NCBI GenBank assembly: GCA_009617715.1
Contig: VTFK01000149.1
Span: 744,001 to 808,000, forward strand
Source of the DNA: Plectrocnemia conspersa
Lineage: Eukaryota; Arthropoda; Insecta; Trichoptera; Polycentropodidae
Length of the DNA stretch: 64,000 nt
Direction of reading: 5' to 3'
Part shown: one piece after another, positions 48,701 through 60,200 of the stretch
Numbering within the stretch: position 1 is the stretch's first letter
Layout of the letters: every line of letters starts with the position of its first letter
Notes under the pieces: model-generated
What the model was told of the DNA's origin: nothing
Databases searched by the model: none
What the model saw: only the letters and a program-made list of their open reading frames with translations
Translations under genes and position numbers: made by a program

Positions 48701-49234
48701 GTTTTAAAATATTATAGACAGCAGGTATCTTTTGTTATCGTAGCAGCATTTTTTATGTATTTTCGATTGGTGTTTTGCTTATAATTTTTTTAGTATGTGC
48801 TTTTTTATGTTGCAGCTGAGCTTCGAAAATATAAATTAAAAGTACTAATTTTAGAAGGTCTATTATTTTATGTAGTATTTATTATTACTAATCTGAAAAT
48901 TAAATTTTCGTTATGCAAATTATTAAACTGACTTGTAAATAATATAATTATCCGTACTAATTTTTACCGGCGTGTTGTAAATTTTAACAAAAAAATAATA
49001 ATTTTAATAATTACATGTGAATCAGACGTTTTGGTTCAACGTCCTCTTCTTAAATTAATAGTTTAAGTTATTACAATTTTTTTATTAAGGCAGAATTTTT
49101 GATCAAGTATTAAAGAATTATTATAATATTAGCATCATCCATAAAATAATTAACTTTTCTGGTCTTCATATCAAAGTGTTTATTTTTGTTAAAAAAGTAT
49201 GGTATTAAATAATTAATATATTGCGTAAAAAAAT

Positions 49235-49890
49235 AAAAATTGTTGCTCGTAGGTGCGTCCATAGGCTGCAGACGTCTCTGAAGCGGTTTGAATTATGGAT
49301 TCCGGAATCAAGATGGATCTGTGAGTGCAAAGAGAGAAGCGGCGGATTATGCGATCTTCTCTGGTTTGAATGTAAATCAGCTTATTCTACCATGTTAGAG
49401 GACTCAGATTTTTGAACTTCGAAGCAGTTGTAGATCCTAGTAGTATCAAAAAAATTGTTGAGAATATGTTTTAATACAAAATGTCCAAAGGAAAGCCTTA
49501 AACAAAATTTCTGAGGTGAATTAATAAGAGAAAGTAATTTATATCTAAAGTTCTCTCCTCGGGAGATTTTTTTGTGGGAGACGACCAGTTACAGAAATAT
49601 AGCGAGTTTTTTAAAATTAGTTTTTATTAGCCGCTAAAGCACATAAAACAAATTAAAGCTTTTCTTAAGGCGACGTATATTTTAATCCTTTTTGCTTTAT
49701 AGCGCATACTTTGTGACTTAAGCCGTTAAAAGGTTTTTCATGGTGATGTCCCACTTTACACCAGATGTTTTTTTAAATGGTTAAAACGCTTTCATACAAG
49801 TCGAATTAGAGGTTTTTGTGCTTGAATAGCATAAGCTAATCCCTTTAATTGTTAAAAGAAGAGTGGTTTAGTTGATAAACATGTCAAAAT
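49235..49890 (+). repeat. dispersed repeat family, copy B
   Basis: Matches copy A in order: AAGAGAGAAGCGG near the 5' end, then GGTTTGAATGT at the B-box position (closer to the pol III consensus than in copy A), TTGTGACTTAA, TGGTTAAAACGCTTT and the terminal AGCATAAGCTAATCCCT with GAGTGGTTTAGTTGATAAA. Same orientation as A and C. Confidence 0.6.
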
Positions 49891-50066
49891 TAATGTATTT
49901 GTGTCGCCACTGATTCACATATTATTAATATGTTATAATTTTTTTTTTCACTATTATCAACGGAAGAACGTCATTTAAAAATGTCGTAAATTTGGCACCT
50001 ATAAATTAGATTTAAATAATATTTTTCATATAAATAAACTTCAAATCATCGAAATTATACTTTCGA
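49891..50066. other. AT-rich spacer
   Basis: Nothing recognised. Confidence 0.5.
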
Positions 50067-50108
50067 AGGTCAATTGAAGGTCAACAACAACAACAACAAA
50101 TGTGACCT
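50067..50108. promoter_or_regulatory. three nuclear-receptor half-sites (AGGTCA)
   Basis: AGGTCA at 50067-50072 and 50078-50083 form a direct repeat with five-base spacing (DR5), and TGACCT at 50103-50108 is an inverted third site, across a (CAA)n tract. They lie about 450 bases upstream of the candidate first exon at 50514-50672. AGGTCA is the hormone-receptor half-site; which receptor is unknown. Confidence 0.4.
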
Positions 50109-50121
50109 TCGTGTCACTCTC

Positions 50122-50228
50122 GCATTAAATTAAATCGAATGAGAGATAGATATTTTAAAAATAAACAAACAACTTGCATTAAAATAATTCGAATTAGAGA
50201 TAAATATTTTAAAAATAGACAAATTATC
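50122..50228 (+). repeat. diverged tandem duplication, period 54 bp
   Basis: GCATTAAAwTAAwTCGAAT followed by AGAGATAnATATTTTAAAAA occurs at 50122 and 50176. Confidence 0.6.
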
Positions 50229-50513
50229 AACGTTTGATAAAAAATATTTTTTTTGTAATCTGAGATGCACGACATTTTAATTCTTATGGTTGCATAACCT
50301 TGAACTCGTTTGCACTTGTTTATGCATCTCGAAATATCTAAAAAAAAATCAGTAGCTACGCGACATCGGCCGCGTAAACTGTTTCGTTACATTTTTCTCG
50401 AATAAGTGTTTTTATAATAATATCCCTTTCGATGTTTTTAATTATAAAGTGATAGTGTATTTAAGTGTATGTGTTAGAATTAAGCAGTGTATAATTCAAA
50501 TTAGTGTTTATAA

Positions 50514-50672
50514 ATGTGTTTATACACACAATATATTGTTACTATGCAAATGTGGCGTGCAACCGCGCGACGCGTCCCTTCCCCCGCGGGCCTCGCGGGG
50601 GAAGGGATGCCGATTGACACCGAAACTGCGAGGTCCGCGAGGATATTTACAATTCTAGGCTCGGTTGACAAG
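50514..50672 (+). CDS. probable first coding exon of an unidentified gene
   Basis: A GC-rich open frame in AT-rich surroundings ends GACAAG|gtaatg at 50672/50673. An in-frame TAA at 50511 sets the limit; Met codons at 50514, 50544 and 50550 (the last in GCAAATG context) are all possible starts. The frame reads MQMWRATARRVPSPAGLAGE, then GMPIDTETARSARIFTILGS and VDK at the donor. Without splicing it stops four codons later. I do not recognise the protein; no signal peptide is evident. Downstream exons were not found in the window, so the gene may extend beyond it. Confidence 0.4.
50575..50607 (+). repeat. perfect GC-rich hairpin in the candidate exon
   Basis: TCCCTTCCCCCGCG (50575-50588) and its exact complement (50594-50607) enclose a 5-base loop. 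The stem lies 25-61 bases after the possible start codons and would be very stable in RNA. Confidence 0.85.
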
Positions 50673-51074
50673 GTAATGTCTTTCTAATTTTATGTGTAAC
50701 CCTTTGTGCTAGTAACTCGACATCATATTCCAAGCGTTGCACTCAAAACTTGAAATGCATTTATTGGCTTTGTGTTGGAGCTGATTTTGCCAATTTAAAT
50801 TTATTAATGGTAAAAAAAGTTCCGGTAAACACATTTTAGTAATATTCACTTTCCAATTCATGCAAATAACTCAATAATCTTCAATTTACGAGTGTATTGT
50901 AAAATTTTACATCGGAACATGGCCGGATCGAGTGGCGTTAAGACCGCAAAACGCGTTGACAGTTATAGGGTGTATATTATTGCTTTTAAATGATTTTTTC
51001 CTTCAAAGGGTATCTATATTTTTATGATATGGGATGAAACGCGATTATATGCTCTAATTGTGAATAATCCTTAC

Positions 51075-51153
51075 TTAACACTTTACCTACCGCTCACGCC
51101 AATTGGCGTCCTGAGTGTGCCGAAAGTTAAACACCGCAGACGCCAATAGGCGT
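51075..51153. repeat. paired CGCCAATwGGCG palindromes next to a TTAA
   Basis: TTAA (51075-51078) precedes CACTTTACCTACCGCTC; ACGCCAATTGGCGT (51096-51109, a perfect palindrome) and ACGCCAATAGGCGT (51140-51153) are both followed by CCTGwGT. The arrangement resembles a piggyBac-type end with a subterminal repeat; a possible partner TTAA lies at 53819-53822. Confidence 0.35.
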
Positions 51154-51324
51154 CCTGTGTATGTTTTCGTTTCCATGTCAAATTAAAAATATATGTTTAG
51201 TGTTTTATTTGCTTTTTTTTTAAGAGATGACTAAATAAATGTATGAATTTTCATTTTTTTTTTAATTATATTTAGACAAATGCGAAGGTTTTATAAATAT
51301 ATTTTATATTTCTTTCATCAGGCA

Positions 51325-51574
51325 GTTTCACTACCAGACAAACTTATTTATCTTTTGATGTGGTCCGAATATTTTTAAAAAATTTTCTAGACATGTTATA
51401 AATGTAACAATGCATCAATTCAAGCCATTATTCAGTGGTTCTCAACATGTGGTTCGTCGGAAATAGAAATTAATTATTACATTTCCTTAATATTAGATTT
51501 TAAAATTGATTGATGATTTTAAAATTATAAAAGCAAGTAATCTAGGAATTTAAATAAAAATAATTTAAATTGAG
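51325..51574. repeat. left arm of long palindrome around piggyBac
   Basis: Matches the complement of 53470-53780 along its length, with shared blocks such as GTTTCACTACCAGAC, TCTAGACATGTTATAAATGT, AATGCATCAATTCAAG and GGTTCTCAACATGTGGTTCG. The right arm has an extra insertion of about 55 bases near its outer end. Confidence 0.85.
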
Positions 51575-51578
51575 TTAA

Positions 51579-53465
51579 CCAGTGGTTCTCAAAATTTTTC
51601 AAATTTCTAAAAACTTTTATCCAGCACACTTTTTTTTTCGGACGGTGTAAAAAAAAAAAAAAAATATGATATTTTATACACAAACATAAAAATATGTATA
51701 TTTAAAAATAATTTATTGGGTAAATGGGTTTATTTAGAAATAAAGTCAAATTACATAAAATTAAAAAATACGATGTACATATATAAAAAGTACAAGACAC
51801 TAAAAATTTATCATATCATTAACCATTAGATAGTATTGGATTACTGAGAATCTCAAGATTGTCAGATTAGTAAGATTCTATTGTATTTTTTTCTATCCTG
51901 TTATAAGGAAATTCCAACATATTTTTTGTGAGTAAATATTATCTTCCGTCAGATAATACTGGCTTACTGAAAATACCGAATCTCAGTGACACATTATTAT
52001 TTTAGAAAGTGGGGATTTTTTTTCGAGTTATTATTTTTTGAATTATTAGCACGATACACATAAAAACTTATGGATAAGAATTAAGTTTAAGTTATACTAT
52101 CGTGTGAAGTGCATCTGGTTTTCGTGTGCTCGAGTGAATATTCGAAAAATATTACGAACTGTTTATAAAACATTTTTTTTAGTTAGATACGAGTGTAGAA
52201 TCTACGTGAAAATAATTACAGTTTATGTTATTTAATATAGTGTTAAATATATATAGATATTCCAAGTGACAATGAAAATTATAGTGATAGTGATTCAGAC
52301 TCCTCTGTTCATGAAAGAAATCGTCCACATGCTATGATGCTCATGAGCAATGAGGAAGATGAACAAGAAAAATATTTAGAAGACACTTTACAAGACACAA
52401 AACTTTATTGAAGATGACTTGTTTCCCGTTATTGCAGAAGAAACGAATAGACACCATAATCAACACATCAACAGATACAAACTGCAAATAAAATCTAAAA
52501 AATGGGTGGATGTAACGGTACCAGAATTAAAAAATTGGTTTGAGTTGATATTGCTAATGGGCCTGGTAAAAAAAGGCTCATTACACCTGTATTAGACAAT
52601 AAATCCACTAATAGGAACCTTGATATTTACAAAAACCATGAGTAGAAATAGGTTTTATCAAATATTACGTTACCTGCGTTTTTCCAATAATGAAAATGTT
52701 CCTGATAATGTAGGATTACTGTTCAAAGTACAAAAAATAATTGATTATTTCTCCGAAAGATTAAAAAATATGTACAAACCAAGCCAAAACATATCTCTGG
52801 ATGAGGGTATGATCCCATGGTGTGGAAGATTAAATTTTCACGTATACAACCCCAGTAAGCTCACAAAGTACGGTATAGTGATAAGAATGGTATGTGAATT
52901 AGTGTCAGGATACATATCGAAATTTAAAATATATTCAGGACCTGGAATTTCGTTACAAGATTCAATATCACATCTAACATCAGACAATAAATACAAATGG
53001 CATCATCTTTATATGGACGATTTTTTATAACAGTGTTGAAATAGCAAAAAAAAAAATATATATGAAAAAAAAAAAATAGAATCTGTGGTACCATAAGGAA
53101 GAATCGGGTTTTACCAGAATATCTGAAAAATGCAAAATTACGAATATTTGAAACCAAATATAAACGATATGGGGTAATATTGTTGCAATTGCGAAAAACA
53201 GTAAAAAATCGAGACACTTTAAACTTTCATTATATAACTAGTTATTGTGAAAAGTGATTTACACGTGAAAGACAATGTAAATTATCTGTGTATGTGCCTG
53301 GAAAATTTCACATTACGATGGAGTGAATTACAACGGTTAGTGAATATTTTATTGCAAATGAATTATATATCAGTAAACTCGTATTAGTAAAAATGTCACA
53401 ATACAAAAGAAAAGTTTGCTTGAAAAAAAAGTTTTTTACAAATTTAAAAGTTTGAGAACCGCTGG
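51579..53465 (+). mobile_element. piggyBac-type element at the dyad centre of a palindrome
   Basis: TTAA flanks both ends (51575-51578, 53466-53469). Ends CCAGTGGTTCTCAAA and, inverted, CCAGCGGTTCTCAAA. The interior carries a decayed piggyBac transposase. The immediate flanks AATTTAAATTGAG and CTCAATTTAAATT are mutual complements, so the empty site would be a palindrome centred on TTAA. Confidence 0.8.
52255..53225 (+). pseudogene. piggyBac transposase relic
   Basis: Frame-shifted pieces in order: an acidic N-terminus (SDSDSDSSVHERN), KWVDVTVPELKNWFELILLM, then an intact 136-codon stretch (52620-53030) with RFYQILRYLRFSNNEN, SLDEGMIPWCGRLNFHVYNP and LYMDDFL. The first Asp (in SLDEG, codon at 52800) and the second (in MDDF) of the piggyBac catalytic triad are visible. 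After a poly-A rich frameshift, pieces of the CGTxRKNR block follow. The third Asp and the cysteine-rich C-terminus are absent, so it is inactive. Confidence 0.85.
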
Positions 53466-53469
53466 TTAA

Positions 53470-53780
53470 CTCAATTTAAATTATTTTTTATTAAAATTTC
53501 TAGGTTATTCGTTTTTTATAATTTTAAAATCAAGATAATCATTTTAAAAAAATCTAATAATAAGGAAAAGTAATAATTATTTTTTTTATTTCCGGCGAAC
53601 CACATGTTGAGAACCATCTAATAATAACTTGAATTGATGCATTGATACATTTATAACATGTCTAGAAAATCAAAAAATATTCGGACCGTATCAAAAGATA
53701 CATAAATTTAAAAAAAAGGTAAAATTCGCGAAGTTTTGCGAAAAAAGTGCCGGTATTTAGCGTAAGTCTGGTAGTGAAAC
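53470..53780. repeat. right arm of long palindrome around piggyBac
   Basis: Inverted partner of 51325-51574, ending GTCTGGTAGTGAAAC. The arms also carry a hAT-like word (GGTTCTCAACATGTGG), so the palindrome may derive from a foldback MITE. Confidence 0.85.
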
Positions 53781-53822
53781 CTAAAAGCAAGGCGAATGCA
53801 CAACATCACAGACAAAGGTTAA

Positions 53823-55974
53823 ATGTCAGACTTGCGTCGGTGAAATGTTGGATTTAAATATTACCCTTACTCTTTCTGTGAATTTTATGTTCATAATTTC
53901 AAGTTATAAATTCAATGCAATTTACTTGCGTCTAATGTTTAAATTAAATTAGGCAAGTAATTTATAAAGATCTGTAAATAAAATAATTAAAAATTTTTTT
54001 ATTAATCATGTAGTTGAGAAACTATAGTAAATTATTTAATTAATAAAAAGCAATTGGTATTCTAGTAAGGTTGCTCTTTTTTCCTAAACCTTTAATCTGC
54101 TTTCCTCCGACAATTCAAACTTTCGCTAACTAACCGAGAAGGAGGGCTGCTTTTTTAAGTTTGTAATTAAAGCCAATGGGACTAAACCCGATCGTTTGCG
54201 AGAGAAATTCTAGAACCGTAGGAATTCCAAAACTTTTCTTCTCTTAGATAAACTCGTCTTTATCCGCATTAGCACGTCAACAAAGTCACTGAATAATTCA
54301 GCTTATCTATCCCATTATTTATATTCTAATGACATTTACATATGTATTACATGTACAATTGGTACACAAATAAGATGACTTAAAAACAACGAATATTTGG
54401 AGAAGCTTAATCAACTTTTATTTATTAAATATAAATAATGAATATCATACCTATATGCTTTAATATATATCTTATATTGATTGTGTATGTTACAACTGAT
54501 TAAACCACATAGTTTCAATTTATTGTTTCAGTTAAGTTATAAGTTTAAACTAAAAGCAAGGTTTACAAAAAATTTTTTTTGAATTTATACAACAATACAA
54601 AACATATTTTAAAGTATAAATAATAACAAAATAAACAAAGCTTATACATTGCTGAATAAAATAAACTTAAGCTATTGTACATTTGCAGATTTAAATTACA
54701 TTTTATAAAATGCAAAGTTATTGTTTTATAAATGATTATTATTTTGGCAAAAGCTTTATTTAAATACTGTAATATTATGAAAACGCGTTGTTCTAAAAAT
54801 CTTGTATACATCTCATAGAATCTAGTCGTCTTCAAAGATCAGGTTGAATTCTTGGATTTCGGTATTCGTAGTTAGACCAGGTATGACGTAAAGTAAATAG
54901 TTTTTTCTCGGTCTTATTAAATTGCCTCTTTCAGAAACAGTAGTGAAAGTAGTAGAATATATTTGAAAATAGCTTTTATTCAAATCAGGTTTCCGATCGT
55001 CACGTGCGTTAACAAAACGATTTAACCTTAATTTTCTGGTCGCAAATATTTATACCAATTAGTTTATGTTAAGCTTAAAACAAGTAATTTTAACTTGTTT
55101 CACGCATTAACGGGTTAGCCCGACATATATTTTTTGATTTAAAAAAAAAATAATCCTTAGGAAATATAATTTAGGAATAAATTGGGATGAAACTATTATA
55201 TTAAGTTTCCTATAAGAGTGTCTTTGCATAACGACTATTTTTCAAACTGCTGGGTATTTGGCAATACTATCAGTAAGGCTCTTTTAATTTAGGGACCTAC
55301 TTTCTACGTATTCTATCGACTTTATCACCACTTATTTTTTTAACTCACTTATTTTCCCCGATTCAATCCCCGATCGTCACGTGCATCAGTACAACAAATA
55401 AACTAGTTTTGCCAGCCGCAAATATTTTCACCATTTATTATTTTTTATTACGCTTTTAATTTTCAATATTTTACATTTTTTTTAATTCATTTAATATTTA
55501 TCTTTAGAATATATAATTAAAAACAAGCACTGAACAATTACTTAATCTAGAATATTACATCAAGCATAAAATCCTTTCTTACTAGCTTGGCCAGGGTTAA
55601 GAAGATTTTATTGTTTTCGTGGCACCATATAATAATATTTATTTTTTATTTATTGCTTTGAATATTAAAAATTATCATTATTATTTTCAATAGGTTTCGC
55701 AAATAGCATATTAACTAATTTAAAAAAAATTAATTTCTAAAAATTCTGATGTACATATATAATGCCGTTAAGAATTTGAACAAATTTTAAGAAATATTCT
55801 AGGGTTTTGAATTTATTATTTAGCTTTATAAGTAAAAATTTTGATTCTGCAAATATAGTAAAATAATGTATTTGTCTAAATATAAAAACCTTTAAGAATA
55901 TTTCATGTTGATCTTTGTAAAAATAAATTGGTTTAAATCTTATGATATATATAGTCTGAATATTTTATTTAGTT
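53823..55974. other. intergenic AT-rich region
   Basis: A less AT-rich island at 54100-54300 has no credible frame. No gene recognised. Confidence 0.5.
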
Positions 55975-56445
55975 ACCATATTAATTTTAGATTTATCAAG
56001 AGTGGATACCAGTACAAAATCTCTAAGAGGTGATCTTCAGACGAAGTGTCTGAGTTGAAGTGATTCCTGGTTGTCCTCGATCCAGTTTTTATATTCGTGA
56101 TATAATTACTGAAACGTGGTAATCTATATGATATAATTTGTTGTTCACATTTTCTCGGTAGCATGACTAATTACAGAAGGGAATCAAGTTTTTTAATACT
56201 CTAAGGCAGGTTAGAAACTTTTGTTTAGAAGAAAAATCCAAATTCATAGGCCTATTTTCAAGGCGGCTGATATTTAATCATTTTTGATTTATAGCGCGTA
56301 CCTTAATCCGTTTCTGGGTTTCCACGGTGTTTCATTTCAACGAAAATTTTTTCCTAAACTTTGATTTTGGGATTTTGTATGACTAATATTATACGTTAAT
56401 CCCTCCAATTATAAACAGAGGAGTGAGGAGTTGATGAATTGAACA
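55975..56445 (+). repeat. dispersed repeat family, copy C (5' truncated)
   Basis: Lacks the tRNA-like head. It starts in the body (TTCAGACGAAGTGTCTGAG / GTGATTCCTGGTT, matching copy A), continues with TTTATAGCGCGTAC (matching copy B) and ends ACGTTAATCCCTCCAATTAT with GAGTGAGGAGTTGATGAA. Confidence 0.55.
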
Positions 56446-56485
56446 TTAAAATATTTTAGTATCTTAAATTGTTTCTCATAAATTT

Positions 56486-57225
56486 TAAAACCGGTTCCGA
56501 TATCTCATTTAATTTTTGAAAATAAATATATTTTATATTCTAAAAAAATAAATAAAAATAAAATAAATATATTTTATATTCTAATTATATTATTGCATGA
56601 TTTTATTTAATTTTTTGCGATCGAGAAAAAAACATGTAGCTATTAGAAATAATCAGACGTTATCACATGCAAGGGGTATTTCTAATATTAAAATGGAAAA
56701 AGCTTTTGCAATATGGTTATAAAAAAGATGCAAAATATAATACTAAGTGGTCAGGATTAAAAAATTCACTCAAATATATTTTGAGAAATGTAATTATTCC
56801 CTAAGTTTATCAAGAACCATTGACTTCTTGATAGAAATTAGCAGCAATTAAAATTAAAACCGGTTCCGATATCTCACTTAATTTATGAAAATAAATATTT
56901 TTTATATTCTAAAAAATAAATATAAAATAAAATAAATATATTTTATATTCTAATTATATTATTGCATGATTTTATTTAATTTTTTGCGATCGAGAAAAAA
57001 ACATGTAACTATTAGAAATAATCAGACGTTATTATATGCAAGGGGTATTTTCAATATTAAAATGGAAACATCTTTTGTAATATGGTTATAAAAAAGATCC
57101 AAATATAATACAAAGTAGTCAGGATTAAAAAATTCACTCGAATATATTTTGAGAAATGAAATTATTCCCTAAGTTTATCAAGAACCATTGACTTCTTGAT
57201 AGAAATTAGCAGCAATTAAAATTAG
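56486..57225 (+). repeat. tandem duplication, period about 369 bp
   Basis: Each unit starts AAAACCGGTTCCGATATCTC (CCGGTTCC at 56491 and 56860) and ends GAAATTAGCAGCAATTAAAA. The copies differ at few positions, so the event is recent. Within each unit AAATATATTTTATATTCTAA or a near copy occurs twice. Confidence 0.9.
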
Positions 57226-60200
57226 TTTTTACGATATGCTTACTTTGTAAAATGTATATTAAAAAATTGACAAAATAAATAATATAATATATGTTAGCGC
57301 ATAAAAACGATAAGTATATTATTTTCACTGATTCTTTGGTTCTAAACCATTTTTTAAAAATTTGTTTCACGTGTATGCATCGTAAATATTAAAATCAAAT
57401 TGGGTGATTTGGGCCAGTTTACATAATTAACTGTAGGGATCTTAGTTTGATTTTTAACAAAAATTTGTGTTGACTTATGAAATTCTTACATTTATTTCTA
57501 AAGCACTTGAATATTATTTCTCTTAATTGATGTCCACAAATAATAAATATATTTTTTTTCTTTAGTAAACTATATATATTTAATAAATTTAATAATCACT
57601 ATACTGCGATTAGATGGTTAGTTAAAACACTTTTAGTTTTAACTAACTTTCAATATATTATTTAAAAAAATATTCGTTTTTCACGTGGGGTAAAAATTAC
57701 GAATTTTAGTCACGGTGCCAATTTTGTTTGCGCCATCCCTGGAGATGGATCTCGTCTTTACCAAAATTATCCACAACCTTCCGAAAATTAGATGGGCAAA
57801 CAGTTGTTCCCCGTTCAAAAACAATGAAATTCAACGCAGCGGAGTGAAGAAGCGAACAAAAGTAAGTTCCGAAGGCAAACAAATAAATACGTGATTCAGA
57901 GATAGAAAGATAGAAGTTTTAACTTGAAAATTCAATTGAACTCCAAAAGAGTTTAAAATAATTTCATAATTATAATTCACGTGGCAGGTGAGATACGTGT
58001 TCCGAATCGAAATTTCACAGTGAAAAAGGGCTTACGAATCATATAATTAACTTTGTCCTGCTGAGTAATTATACGTGACTTATATATTATATATACAATA
58101 TGTAAAATTGCTAATGAAAAATTAATTTTTAAATTATTATAAAATTTTTTAATAAATATTTACTTAGGAGAGAACCGAAAATGAGTTGTGAATTGTCAAA
58201 AATTTCCTTTGTAAATATTTGATAACCCGTAATTGAGGTGAACGCTTTTACCGTAGTATTAAAATTGCTAATACTTTATCGTTATTGATTTTACAGTGTA
58301 ATATTGTTATTTATAATTAAAACGACTATACATAACTTTCAAGCTATGTATATAATAAGTAATTTAAATTAAAATCATATTGTAAAAATAAGCTTTAACA
58401 TATTTTAATATATGAAAAGAAAAATATTAGTTTAATGCACTCGCAGAATATAGTGTAATATTTTAATTACTTAAATATCTTGTTCTCACAAAAGCGAAAA
58501 AGGCCCTTTCGGCCAATGAAACGGATATTATATACTAATTGACGATATATTTTATACATTCACACCTCAAAGATGGAGAACTCAGGCGATGTCGGAAGTG
58601 AAGGTGAATGATTAACGAGCAAGAAAAAAAGCTCGTGAAAATCTGCAGAAAAATAAACGAAATTGTTCGATTATTGAAGCTCAAATAAAATAAAGGTCAC
58701 AATATTTCGAACGAGCAGTTCGAGTAAATATGTTTCGCTTTTTGTGGTTAAATAATAACTTTATTCATAAAAATTGAATAACTTTGAAAGGTTTTTATAT
58801 GCCGAAAGGGCAAAAAAGAACATTTATATATAATAATATCTTTGGACATTTTAACTAACTTGTTTGTTAGTTATACTATATACTTATGTTCAATTAAAAC
58901 CCGTTTTATTGTATATATCAGTAATATATGATAGTATTAATTAGTGGTGCGCGTTTTTTTGTTAAAACAAGGCCTTCTAAATAATCTAAATATACACAAA
59001 TGTTGTTTCAAGACTTTTTTCTTTTATATTAAACTATAAAAAAAAGGGTTAGTCAGTTCTAAACGGATAGAAAATGTCATGTAAGTGCAAACTGTAGTGA
59101 TTTCAAATACAATTAATTTTGTATATACATGATGGCTTAAACTATTATATATATGTGTTGTGGTAATTTTTTAGTTGTAATAATAATAGTTTTTCTAGTT
59201 GCCTTAAATATACTTAAGGCAAGCTTATTATAATTTATATTAAAGTAAAGTAAGTGAACTTTGTTTTAGACAAATAGTTTTAGGCTATAGTCTAATTTAT
59301 TAATATCGAACTATTCTTTATGAGGTAAAGTAGCTCATTATTAAATAACTATTATATATTATCTATATTTTAATTAATTATCACGATATTCATCATTGAG
59401 ATTAGAAAAATAAAATTTGTAATGGTCAATCGGAATTATATGTATTGAATAATTACTAACACAATAAAAATGAAAATACATAGAATCATATAAAATTTGA
59501 TCCAAGGTCTTTTGGGTATTAGTCACCCACTAAACCACTGATAATATAATTCATCTTTAGTATCACTGTTATCGTGGTTACAATATTAAAATTAGATTAG
59601 ATGCTATGAACTAAGTTTTAAAATAAAGTATAGGCTACTAATTTTCATACACGGTTTCACCAGCGCTTTGTTTTTAGTTATTGTATTCTTAAACACTTCA
59701 TTTGTATACAATGTAATATGTAGATTTATTTTCATCTGCCAGTATGTATCTGCTTTAAACGATCCGTTTGCGACACTGCAATTTAAAATTTACAGTTGAA
59801 TATCAGAGAAGCATTTATCATTCAAATCAAATATTCAATGCGCAATTATCGTTGTGACTTATTTATTGTCATGACAAGATAGAAATAAAGCAAAATAAAC
59901 ACAATAAATACAAGCAATCGTTAATTTACAACAGATGTTACAGCACAGATTCGGTGTATTCTTAGGATTCAGGGAATTAAATAACTCATGAGGATAGCTT
60001 CTAGTTTTAAATTATAATTTCAATTATATTATATTAAATGTAGTAATCAATCACAATTGGTAATGTAAAAAATATTACTAGGTACTTACCTGAAACGAAT
60101 GTTCCATTTGCAATATAAAAAAATTAATTTTTAGAATTTTTTTTTTAAAAACGACATATAATACATTTGAGATTATTGAGAATATATTCCAAATATTTTT

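Larger units (their letters stand above)
43573..49234. other. intergenic region downstream of the transporter
   Basis: AT-rich. It holds the hAT fragment at 44544-44880 and a hairpin at 45722-45746 in a low-AT island (45600-45790). A patch at 47630-47760 with short frames is not recognisable. Nothing else seen. Confidence 0.5.

Noticed and set aside
52924..53217. A 97-codon minus-strand frame
   Set aside because: Antisense shadow of the piggyBac transposase relic.
51579..53465. Reading the CAGTGGTTCTCAA ends as a hAT element
   Set aside because: The interior encodes a piggyBac transposase and both borders are TTAA; an 8-bp hAT duplication does not fit, since the apparent GTTAAC repeat comes from the palindromic flank.
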